The position numbers and the translations under genes are program-made. DNA of 5,125 bases. It comes from Clostridia bacterium (GTDB taxonomy: Bacteria > Bacillota > Clostridia > Oscillospirales > CAG-382). This document shows positions 1 to 5,125 of the stretch, in pieces. Position 1 is the first letter of the stretch. Every line of letters begins with the position of its first letter. The notes beneath the pieces were generated by a model. The model had not been told where the DNA came from. It was given only the letters and a program-made list of their open reading frames with translations, and searched no databases. The stretch is taken from positions 1-5,125 of the forward strand of contig CAAEPN010000039.1 of NCBI GenBank assembly GCA_900757905.1, read 5' to 3'.

Positions 1-1113
1 CTGTGCGCCGATGCGGCGCTTCTCATGATGGACGGCAGAGCGTTCTATGAAAAGTGGATGCAGGACATTGTGGACAGCCAATGCTCGCTCACCGGCCATG
101 TTACGCACACAGCACCCTTCCAGGGCGGCGGAGGCGGCATCGGCGGCTGGGGTTCTGCCATCATCCATGTGCCGTATGTCTATTACAGCATTTACGGCGA
201 CGATTCGCTTATCAAAAAGCACTTCGGTCGAATGCTTTCGTTCATGCGCTATCTCGATTCGCGCTGCGAAGCCGGCTTTATCGTAAGCGAAGAACCGGGC
301 GGCTGGAATCTCGGCGACTGGGGCTTTTCCAAGCAGGATGAGTTTATCATTCCGCAAAACTATGTCAACACATATTACTACATCAAAGATTTGACCGAAA
401 TGTGCGAAATGGCACCGCTTGTCGGCATGAGCGACCTTATTCCCTCCTACCGTGAAAAAATCGAAATCAGCAAAAAAGCCATGCATGCCGCCTATTTTTC
501 CTCGCAGACCGGCGATTTCTTCGGTGATTATCAGGGGGCAAACGTTTTTGCCGCGGCTCTCGGAATCGGCGACGAGCGCACTTATCCGAATTTAGTTGCC
601 AAATACGCCAAAACCCATGAATATGATACCGGCATTTTTGCAACCGACCTGTTAACCGAGCTGCTCTTCAAGAACGGCAACGCCAAGCTTGCGTTTGAAC
701 TCATGACCGCCGAAACCGACCTTTCGTTCGGCAATATGAAAAACGGCGGTGCGACCACGCTTTGGGAATATATGTGGGGACCGATTGCCAAGACCATGTC
801 GCACAATCATCCCATGTTCGGCGCGCTGACACGCCAACTGTTCCACGGCGTTTTGGGTATCCGCCAGAGAGAGGGCACGTATGGCTACACCAATCTTGTC
901 ATTGACCCGGCCGTCATCGACGGATTAAACTACGCAAACGGTCACATCGATACCGGTCACGGAAAGATCGGCGTTACCGTCAAACGCGGCAAGACTAACA
1001 CATACTTCAAATTCGAGATTCCGCAAGGCGTCAAGGCCGTTTTCCGCTTCGAATACGACCACATTCCGCTTCATGAGGGAATCAATGAGTTCGATATGCA
1101 GTTGATTCAATAG
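1..1113 (+). CDS. alpha-L-rhamnosidase, GH78-type (C-terminal part, 5' truncated)
   Basis: This is the last 370 codons of a glycoside hydrolase. The frame is open from base 1, so the ATG at 25 is internal and the true start lies left of the window. GH78 enzymes hydrolyse terminal alpha-L-rhamnose from glycosides and polysaccharides by an inverting mechanism in an (alpha/alpha)6 barrel. Visible GH78-like marks, counted from base 1, are LCADAALL at the edge (matching the end of the family's ERxGWxGDA motif, Asp4 being the conserved acidic residue), WGSA at 50-53, WNLGDWG at 102-108, TTLWEYMWG at 252-260 with Glu256 as the likely catalytic base, and SHNHPMFGAL at 267-276. Residues from about 308 look like the C-terminal beta-sandwich. 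The position where many homologues have Trp (GWxGD) is Leu here. No signal peptide can be judged because the N-terminus is missing. The family call is recognised by eye; rhamnose specificity is inferred from the family. Confidence 0.85.
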   Translation: MCADAALLMMDGRAFYEKWMQDIVDSQCSLTGHVTHTAPFQGGGGGIGGWGSAIIHVPYVYYSIYGDDSLIKKHFGRMLSFMRYLDSRCEAGFIVSEEPGGWNLGDWGFSKQDEFIIPQNYVNTYYYIKDLTEMCEMAPLVGMSDLIPSYREKIEISKKAMHAAYFSSQTGDFFGDYQGANVFAAALGIGDERTYPNLVAKYAKTHEYDTGIFATDLLTELLFKNGNAKLAFELMTAETDLSFGNMKNGGATTLWEYMWGPIAKTMSHNHPMFGALTRQLFHGVLGIRQREGTYGYTNLVIDPAVIDGLNYANGHIDTGHGKIGVTVKRGKTNTYFKFEIPQGVKAVFRFEYDHIPLHEGINEFDMQLIQ

Positions 1114-1124
1114 CTTTTTTACCC

Positions 1125-1169
1125 AAACCGTGCAAAACGCTTCGAAAAAGTTTTTTGCACGGTTTTTTT
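1125..1169 (+). terminator. intrinsic terminator after the GH78 gene
   Basis: A 13-bp perfect inverted repeat (1125-1137 AAACCGTGCAAAA, 1153-1165 TTTTGCACGGTTT) encloses a 15-nt loop and runs into seven T residues at 1163-1169. It begins 11 bases after the GH78 stop codon. The GC core CCGTGC/GCACGG plus the U-tract is a standard Rho-independent terminator. It should separate GH78 transcription from the rny promoter just downstream. Confidence 0.9.
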
Positions 1170-1192
1170 GCGCGTTTTTTTCGTATTTTTGA

Positions 1193-1204
1193 CAAGATAT
1201 CTTG
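1193..1204. promoter_or_regulatory. 12-bp palindrome overlapping the -35 box (operator candidate)
   Basis: CAAGATATCTTG is a perfect 12-bp palindrome whose right half overlaps the first three bases of the -35 hexamer. It is flanked by TTGACA copies starting at 1189 and 1202, 13 bp apart. Position and symmetry fit a binding site for a dimeric repressor such as a MarR-type regulator, which would block RNA polymerase. No regulator gene is in the window, so the identity of any binding protein is unknown. Confidence 0.4.
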
Positions 1205-1230
1205 ACAAACTTCCTATTATATTGTATAAT
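1202..1230 (+). promoter_or_regulatory. consensus sigma-A promoter for rny
   Basis: The -35 box TTGACA is at 1202-1207 and the -10 box TATAAT at 1225-1230, with a 17-bp spacer. Both hexamers and the spacing are exact matches to the vegetative (sigma-70/sigma-A) consensus. Transcription would start near 1237, giving a leader of about 240 nt before rny. A second TTGACA at 1189-1194 has no well-spaced -10 box. Such a strong promoter suggests high or tightly controlled expression; the palindrome over its -35 region makes control plausible. Confidence 0.88.
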
Positions 1231-1376
1231 AATCACGTTAAGGGTACAAAATAATACAATTATTTTTATCATTACTTTACAAGTGCCTTACCGTATAAAA
1301 CGTACGCACTTTATATATACATTGATTTTGATACGATACCAAAATTTGATTTATATGTAATTTTATGAGGATAGAT

Positions 1377-1430
1377 ATGCGTTCCCTCTGCTCCGTCGGA
1401 ACGATACGTGACTTTTATACATTTTTGTAA
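1377..1430 (+). CDS. possible 17-aa leader peptide upstream of rny
   Basis: An ATG at 1377 is preceded by GAGGA at 1367-1371 with a 5-nt gap, a reasonable Shine-Dalgarno arrangement. The frame reads MRSLCSVGTIRDFYTFL and stops at TAA 1428-1430, 47 nt before the rny start. The peptide resembles nothing I know and has no run of a single amino acid typical of attenuators. Its stop sits just before the CACCT that could pair with the rny ribosome binding site, so its translation could affect rny initiation. An ORF this short with a weak SD can arise by chance in such DNA. Confidence 0.22.
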   Translation: MRSLCSVGTIRDFYTFL

Positions 1431-1460
1431 GACACCTGTTTTGTTAATTTTTTACTGACG

Positions 1461-1468
1461 AAGGAGGT
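1461..1468 (+). promoter_or_regulatory. ribosome binding site fixing the rny TTG start
   Basis: AAGGAGGT is a near-perfect anti-16S match ending 9 nt before the TTG at 1478. It supports TTG as the start codon even though it is a rarer initiator. The resulting N-terminus immediately gives the membrane helix expected of RNase Y. Confidence 0.9.
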
Positions 1469-1477
1469 GCTTTTATT

Positions 1478-3031
1478 TTGAATCCTTTGACAATTTTCGG
1501 TATCATCGTGATCGTGCTTGCTGTTGTTGCCATTGCTTTTGCCGGTGTATACTGCAAAAAAGCCTTAAAAAAGGCCAAGCAATACAGCGCGGAAGCCGAA
1601 AACGAGAAAAAACGCATTTTGGACGAGGCGCAGAAAGCGGCCGAGACCAAGAAAAAAGAGGCTTTGATCGAAGCCAAAGAAGAGATCTTAAAGAACAAAA
1701 ACGAGATCGAACGCGAACTCAAAGACCGCCGCAACGAGGTGGCGCGTCTTGAAAAACACGCTCAACAGAAAGAAGAATCGCTCGACAAGAAGATCGAGAG
1801 CTACGAGCACAAGGAGGAAGTCCTTGCCGCCCGTTCCCAAAAGCTCACCGAACGCGAGGACGAGCTTGCCGGCTTGATTGAGGATGAAATGAAGAAATTA
1901 GAAGAAATTTCCGGTTTCACTTCCGAACAGGCCAAGGAATATATCCTCGACCGTGTGGAATCCGAGGTTCGCCATGAAGCAGCCATGAAGATCTCCGCCA
2001 TTGAACAGGAATACAAGGACGAGGCCGAAAACAAGGCACGCGGCATTATTTCGCTTGCCATTCAAAGATGTGCGTCGGAATTTGTCTGTGAATCCACTGT
2101 TTCGGCGGTTGACCTGCCCAACGATGAAATGAAAGGCCGCATTATCGGCCGCGAGGGTCGCAACATTCGCGCCATTGAAACGCTCACCGGCGTTGACCTC
2201 ATCATCGACGACACGCCCGAAGCCATCACGGTTTCCAGCTTTGACCCGGTACGCCGCGAAATCGCACGCTTATCGCTTGAAAAGCTCATTTCGGACGGCC
2301 GTATCCATCCGGCACGCATTGAAGAAATGGTCGAAAAGAGCCGCCGTGAGGTCGAACAGATCATAAAGCAATCCGGCGAACAGGCGACCTTTGAAACCGG
2401 CATTCACGGTATCAACCCCGAACTTATCAAGATTTTAGGCAGACTCCGCTACCGTACAAGCTACGGTCAGAATGTGCTTGTCCACTCGATTGAAGTGTCT
2501 CACATTGCCGGTATGATGGCAGCTGAGCTTGGCGCAGATGTTACGCTTGCCAAGCGTGCCGGACTATTACACGATATCGGCAAGGCAGTTGACCACGAAA
2601 TGGAAGGCTCGCACGTTCAGATCGGTGTTGACCTTGCCAAAAAATACCATGAAAACGCAGATGTCATTCACGCCATTGAAGCGCACCACGGCGACGTGGA
2701 AGCAAGAACCCTTATCGCGATGCTCGTTCAGGCGGCTGACGCCATTTCGGCGGCACGTCCGGGCGCAAGACGCGAAAACTTGGAATCCTACATCAAGCGT
2801 TTGCAGAAGCTTGAAGAGATTGCCACCGGTTTTGAGGGCGTCGAAAAATGCTTTGCCATCCAGGCCGGCCGCGAAATCCGTATCATGGTCAAGCCGGAAA
2901 AGGTCAACGATGACGATATGGTATTCCTTGCACGCGATATTGCCAAGCGCATCGAAGATGAGCTTGAATATCCGGGTCAGATCAAGGTCATGCTGATTCG
3001 TGAGAACCGTCAGGTGGATTACGCAAAATAA
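1478..3031 (+). CDS. rny: ribonuclease Y (membrane-anchored endoribonuclease)
   Basis: The 517-residue product matches the usual length of RNase Y (about 520 residues in Bacillus subtilis). RNase Y makes the initiating endonucleolytic cuts in mRNA decay and acts at the inner face of the cytoplasmic membrane. Domains in order: a transmembrane helix at about 5-24; a long charged coiled coil at about 27-145, rich in Lys, Glu and Ala; a KH RNA-binding domain from about 207 with its GxxG loop at Gly224-Arg-Glu-Gly227; an HD metal-dependent hydrolase domain with His336, the His365-Asp366 pair in LLHDIGKA, His403/His404 in AHHGD and Asp421 in QAADAIS; and a conserved C-terminal region ending VDYAK. 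All key residues are present and the gene is intact. It starts at TTG behind an ideal ribosome binding site and is driven by its own consensus promoter. The 3' neighbour is a MATE transporter on the same strand. Confidence 0.98.
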   Translation: MNPLTIFGIIVIVLAVVAIAFAGVYCKKALKKAKQYSAEAENEKKRILDEAQKAAETKKKEALIEAKEEILKNKNEIERELKDRRNEVARLEKHAQQKEESLDKKIESYEHKEEVLAARSQKLTEREDELAGLIEDEMKKLEEISGFTSEQAKEYILDRVESEVRHEAAMKISAIEQEYKDEAENKARGIISLAIQRCASEFVCESTVSAVDLPNDEMKGRIIGREGRNIRAIETLTGVDLIIDDTPEAITVSSFDPVRREIARLSLEKLISDGRIHPARIEEMVEKSRREVEQIIKQSGEQATFETGIHGINPELIKILGRLRYRTSYGQNVLVHSIEVSHIAGMMAAELGADVTLAKRAGLLHDIGKAVDHEMEGSHVQIGVDLAKKYHENADVIHAIEAHHGDVEARTLIAMLVQAADAISAARPGARRENLESYIKRLQKLEEIATGFEGVEKCFAIQAGREIRIMVKPEKVNDDDMVFLARDIAKRIEDELEYPGQIKVMLIRENRQVDYAK

Positions 3032-3034
3032 ATA

Positions 3035-3154
3035 ATGGTCACCGGAGGACTTGCGGCCGCAGCCGCAACGGTCAGAGAAGGTGTCGAGTGCGCTCGGTTT
3101 GGTTTGCAAAAACCGGGCGCCATTTTTATGCTCATTTTAAGGAGGTTACTATGA
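3035..3154 (+). CDS. doubtful 39-codon ORF bridging rny and the MATE gene
   Basis: An ATG three bases after the rny stop opens a 39-codon frame whose TGA overlaps the MATE start as ATGA at 3151-3154. It begins MVTGGLAAAAATVREG, where the alanine run comes from the GC-rich hairpin, and ends in a hydrophobic, basic stretch (IFMLILRRLL). There is no Shine-Dalgarno sequence at a useful distance, so it would depend on reinitiation after rny. The double coupling geometry is attractive, but an open frame this long is easily random, and the same bases form hairpins. I know no matching family. Confidence 0.15.
   Translation: MVTGGLAAAAATVREGVECARFGLQKPGAIFMLILRRLL
3041..3072 (+). other. GC-rich hairpin after rny
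   Basis: A 7-bp perfect stem (3051-3057 TTGCGGC, 3062-3068 GCCGCAA) has a CGCA loop. It can be extended by ACCG/CGGT (3041-3044 with 3069-3072) across a left-side bulge of 6 nt. No U-tract follows, so it is not an intrinsic terminator by itself. It could protect the 3' end of the rny transcript or act as a processing element. Confidence 0.45.
3080..3127 (+). terminator. possible weak terminator between rny and MATE
   Basis: CGGTTT at 3095-3100 pairs with AAACCG at 3110-3115. Directly outside this, GGTGTC at 3080-3085 pairs with GGCGCC at 3116-3121 using two G-U pairs and a 9-nt left bulge. Five T residues follow at 3123-3127. The layout fits a leaky Rho-independent terminator that would end most rny transcripts and let some continue into the MATE gene. 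The bulge and short T-tract keep the call uncertain. Confidence 0.4.
3139..3146 (+). promoter_or_regulatory. ribosome binding site fixing the MATE start
   Basis: AAGGAGGT lies just before ATG 3151; the GGAGG core ends 5 nt upstream of it. It decides against the in-frame GTG at 3088, which would add 21 residues of unconserved sequence encoded by the hairpin region. Confidence 0.9.
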
Positions 3155-4488
3155 AACAAAGAATTCAGTTATCGGATCATTTCACGTTTTCACGGCTTAT
3201 CCGCTTCGTTTTGCCGTCGATTGCCATGATGCTTTGCACCTCGCTATACAGCATTGTGGACGGATTTTTCGTTTCCAACTATGTCGGCAAAACCTCTTTT
3301 GCTGCGGTCAATCTTATGATGCCGGTGCTTATGGCGGTGGGTGCGGTCGGCTTTATGATCGGTACGGGCGGCACGGCTATTGTAGCGCGCACGCTCGGTG
3401 AGGGCAAAAAAGAAAATGCGCACCGCTATTTTTCCATGCTCGTGTATGTGGGACTTTTCTTAAGCGTTATCATTTCAGCGGTCGGCTTTGTGTTTATGCC
3501 GGATATCGCACGCTTATTGAAGGCCGACGGAAAGCTGCTTGAGGACAGCGTTCTATACGGACGCATTCTGTTTGCGTTCAACCCGGCGTTTGTTCTTCAA
3601 AATATTTTCCAAGCCTTTTTCGTGACCGCCGAAAAGCCGCATTTGAGCTTTCGCTTCTCAGTGGGCGCGGGACTTACCAACATGTTCCTCGACTATCTGT
3701 TTGTCGGTGTATTCGAATGGGGTCTTGCCGGCGCGGCTATCGCGACCGGACTCGGGCAGATCGTCGGCGGAATACTGCCGCTTATCTACTTTGCACTGCC
3801 CAACAACAGTCTTTTACGGCTTACAAAAACCGGTTTTGAGAGCAAAGTTCTGTTACAAGCCTTTGGCAACGGTTCGAGTGAAATGGTTTCGAGCATTTCA
3901 TCGTCGCTCGTGGGCATTTTCTACAACTATCAGCTGTTACGCTTTGCCGGTGAGGACGGTGTTGCGGCTTACGGCGTCATCATGTACGTCAATTTCATCT
4001 TTGCGGCCATTTTTATCGGCTATGCGATTGGGTCTGCACCGCTTGTCAGCTATCATTACGGTGCGGAAAATCATGCGGAGCTTACCAATTTATACCGCAA
4101 GAGCCTGTCGCTCATCGGCATTGTAGGAATTGTGATGTTTGTGCTGTCGGAGGTGCTGTCCTCTCCTCTGGTAAGCCTCTATGTCAGCTACGATGCAGAG
4201 CTTTTCGCCATGACGGTAAAAGGCTTTCGCATTTACTCGACCATGTTCTTGATCTTAGGCTTCAACATTGGGGGGTCATCGTTCTTCACAGCGCTTGGAA
4301 ACGGCGTTGTATCGGCGGCGATATCGTTTTTGCGCACGCTTGTGTTTCAGCTGGCGTCGCTCATTATTCTGCCCGAAATATGGCACATTGACGGCGTTTG
4401 GTGGTCGGCGGTGGTTGCAGAGGTGTTAGCGCTTGTATTGACGCTGATCTTCCTCTTACACGGACGGAAAAAATATCATTATGCATAA
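3151..4488 (+). CDS. MATE-family efflux transporter
   Basis: The 445-residue polytopic membrane protein has a length typical of MATE (multidrug and toxic compound extrusion) antiporters, which expel cationic drugs or other organic compounds using a Na+ or H+ gradient. About 12 hydrophobic segments in two homologous halves are visible. Family marks include IVDGFFVSNYVG at 35-46 in helix 1, GTGGTAIVARTLGEGK at 71-86, the DYLFVGVFEWGLAGAAIATG stretch at 181-200, and GSAPLVSYHYGAEN at 294-307, the second-half counterpart. It resembles the MepA/NorM-like branch common in Bacillota. No signal peptide is needed. The start is set by a strong ribosome binding site. The gene follows rny on the same strand after 119 bp, with no clear promoter of its own, so at least partial co-transcription is likely. 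The substrate cannot be told from sequence, and no regulator is adjacent. Confidence 0.95.
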   Translation: MKQRIQLSDHFTFSRLIRFVLPSIAMMLCTSLYSIVDGFFVSNYVGKTSFAAVNLMMPVLMAVGAVGFMIGTGGTAIVARTLGEGKKENAHRYFSMLVYVGLFLSVIISAVGFVFMPDIARLLKADGKLLEDSVLYGRILFAFNPAFVLQNIFQAFFVTAEKPHLSFRFSVGAGLTNMFLDYLFVGVFEWGLAGAAIATGLGQIVGGILPLIYFALPNNSLLRLTKTGFESKVLLQAFGNGSSEMVSSISSSLVGIFYNYQLLRFAGEDGVAAYGVIMYVNFIFAAIFIGYAIGSAPLVSYHYGAENHAELTNLYRKSLSLIGIVGIVMFVLSEVLSSPLVSLYVSYDAELFAMTVKGFRIYSTMFLILGFNIGGSSFFTALGNGVVSAAISFLRTLVFQLASLIILPEIWHIDGVWWSAVVAEVLALVLTLIFLLHGRKKYHYA

Positions 4489-4492
4489 GTAT

Positions 4493-4527
4493 AAGCGTCC
4501 CGGTGAATCAAACTCACCGGGACGCTT
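4493..4527. terminator. convergent-gene terminator hairpin
   Basis: A perfect 14-bp inverted repeat (4493-4506 AAGCGTCCCGGTGA, 4514-4527 TCACCGGGACGCTT) has a 7-nt loop. It starts 5 bases after the MATE stop and 32 bases after the stop of the minus-strand gene. T residues follow on the plus strand (4526-4528, then TTTTT at 4536-4540). The A/T pairs at the stem base and the placement between convergent genes suggest a shared bidirectional terminator. The T-tracts are not ideal on either strand. Confidence 0.8.
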
Positions 4528-4558
4528 TGTCATAGTTTTTGTTACTGTAAATTTGCTT

Positions 4559-5125
4559 TCAGACGTTTTCGTCTGCCTGTGCGGCAGGTGCTTCGACCTG
4601 TGCCGGAGTGCTGCCGTTATCATAGAAGGCAGCCTGATAAAGTCCGGTAAAGATAGGAGCAAAAAGCGCATACACAACCGATACCAGAACGCTGACAACC
4701 GCAAACAGTACACCGATAAACGGAATAGCCGAGAACACGCTGAGAACGATCCACACAACGGTATATGCACCGACAAGAATAAGGTCTGCAAGGAACATCT
4801 GTCCCTTTTTGCCCTTAGTCAATTCTTTGGAAAGACGAAGAGCTGCGGTTGCATTGACCTCCGGACGCGTCATGAGAATATACGGCGTGAAGCGATATTC
4901 ATACGACTTGTAGATAGCCGGAACAAGTCCGATGATCGCCACGACGATCCACAGGAAGAACGAACCGAAAAAGGATACAGCCGACATGCCGTAGCCATAA
5001 CCATAGCCGCCGAAAACACGGGCCATTGCGCCGGTGCTGAGGATCGTCGGAATGATTCCGACATAGAAAGCGACGACCGCGATCATAGCCCATATCAGCT
5101 GCCATAAAGCTTTCCAAGCCATACC
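4559..5125 (-). CDS. DUF975-like integral membrane protein (C-terminal part, 5' truncated)
   Basis: The minus-strand frame is open to the right edge, so the ATG at 5122 need not be the start; DUF975-type proteins usually have more N-terminal sequence. Counting from that Met, hydrophobic segments lie at about 7-28, 48-72, 109-132 and 134-160. Between the second and third is the family-like stretch YEYRFTPYILMTRPEVNATA (74-93) followed by LRLSKELTKGKKGQMFLADL (95-114), which matches the DUF975 pattern of a YxxxxYIL helix, alternating acidic and Ala residues and an S-K/R-E-L-x-K-G-x-K motif. The C-terminal LYQAAFYDNG (161-170) matches the family's terminal AAFY motif. A Gly/Tyr tract GGYGYGYG (38-45) precedes the second membrane segment, and a short Ala/Pro/acidic tail ends the protein. 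The biochemical function of DUF975 is unknown to me. It converges on the MATE gene and has its own, unseen promoter. Confidence 0.8.
   Translation of the reverse strand, partial: GMAWKALWQLIWAMIAVVAFYVGIIPTILSTGAMARVFGGYGYGYGMSAVSFFGSFFLWIVVAIIGLVPAIYKSYEYRFTPYILMTRPEVNATAALRLSKELTKGKKGQMFLADLILVGAYTVVWIVLSVFSAIPFIGVLFAVVSVLVSVVYALFAPIFTGLYQAAFYDNGSTPAQVEAPAAQADENV

Larger units (their letters stand above)
1237..1477 (+). other. long AT-rich structured 5' leader of rny
   Basis: This is the predicted untranslated leader between the sigma-A promoter and the rny start. It contains three stem-loops. One is at 1281-1311: AAGTGC/GCACTT closing an inner TA/TA and CGT/ACG with an ATAAA loop. One is at 1325-1345: ATTTTG/CAAAAT with a 9-nt loop. 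One is at 1380-1403: CGTTCC/GGAACG with a 12-nt loop. CACCT at 1433-1437 can also pair with AGGTG at 1465-1469 inside the rny ribosome binding site. I do not recognise a known riboswitch class. A regulatory role (RNA stability, attenuation or translation control) is inference. Confidence 0.4.

Noticed and set aside
925..1272. Minus-strand ORF of 115 codons crossing the end of the GH78 gene and its terminator
   Set aside because: It runs antisense to conserved GH78 sequence and through the terminator hairpin, the promoter and AT-rich DNA, with no recognisable domain. It is a shadow frame.
1328..1357. Second promoter nearer rny (TTGATA with TATATG)
   Set aside because: The spacer is 18 bp and the -10 box matches only four of six positions; such matches are common in AT-rich DNA, and a perfect promoter lies upstream.
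1333..1407. Direct repeat ACGATAC at 1333-1339 and 1401-1407
   Set aside because: Seven bases repeated once in a region of this length is within chance expectation, and no further copies are seen.
2567..3109. Minus-strand ORF of 180 codons inside rny
   Set aside because: It is antisense to the HD domain of RNase Y, with no recognisable protein features; an open frame that long is expected from the codon bias of rny.
3051..3140. 29-codon frame from TTG 3051 whose TAA overlaps the MATE ribosome binding site
   Set aside because: The GGAGG upstream ends only 2 nt before the TTG, too close for normal initiation, and the frame lies over a strong hairpin. Nothing suggests a real peptide.
3088..3150. 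Upstream in-frame GTG start for the MATE gene
   Set aside because: It lacks a Shine-Dalgarno sequence, would encode the hairpin and the ribosome binding site itself, and adds residues not expected in MATE proteins. ATG 3151 has an ideal site.
4481..5107. Plus-strand ORF of 208 codons opposite the DUF975-like gene
   Set aside because: It is strongly hydrophilic with no domain, lies antisense to a membrane protein with clear family motifs, starts inside the MATE gene and runs through the terminator hairpin.

Overview
The window looks like a chromosomal segment from a Gram-positive, low-to-mid-GC Clostridia-type bacterium (Bacillota), possibly a gut or rumen lineage. This rests on several signs. 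There is a full-length RNase Y with an N-terminal membrane anchor. Ribosome binding sites are strong AAGGAGGT types. One gene uses a TTG start. The coding DNA is roughly balanced in GC while the intergenic DNA is very AT-rich. Intrinsic terminators are compact, and a DUF975-type membrane protein is present. Genus cannot be set from this sequence alone.

Layout, left to right. (1) Bases 1-1113, plus strand: the C-terminal part of a GH78-type alpha-L-rhamnosidase, cut by the window edge, followed by a good intrinsic terminator (1125-1169). (2) Bases 1170-1477: an AT-rich intergenic region. It holds a perfect-consensus sigma-A promoter (TTGACA, 17 bp, TATAAT) with a 12-bp perfect palindrome overlapping its -35 box. 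Downstream lies a leader of about 240 nt with several stem-loops and a possible 17-codon upstream ORF. (3) Bases 1478-3031: rny, encoding the membrane-anchored endoribonuclease RNase Y, started at TTG behind a perfect ribosome binding site. (4) Bases 3032-3150: a short structured spacer with two hairpins, the second a possible weak terminator, and a doubtful 39-codon ORF. (5) Bases 3151-4488: a MATE-family multidrug/cation antiporter. (6) Bases 4493-4527: a perfect 14-bp hairpin lying between convergent genes. (7) Bases 4559-5125, minus strand: the C-terminal part of a DUF975-like integral membrane protein, cut by the right edge.

The genes do not form an obvious pathway. The rhamnosidase belongs to plant or host glycan breakdown and is insulated from rny by its terminator. 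rny has its own promoter and is housekeeping RNA turnover. The MATE gene follows on the same strand and may be partly co-transcribed with rny. The minus-strand gene is a separate unit sharing a terminator region with MATE. I see no phage, IS, CRISPR, tRNA or rRNA sequence and no convincing new system. The most unusual material is the rny promoter and leader: palindromic operator candidate, long structured leader, possible leader peptide and possible sequestration of the ribosome binding site.
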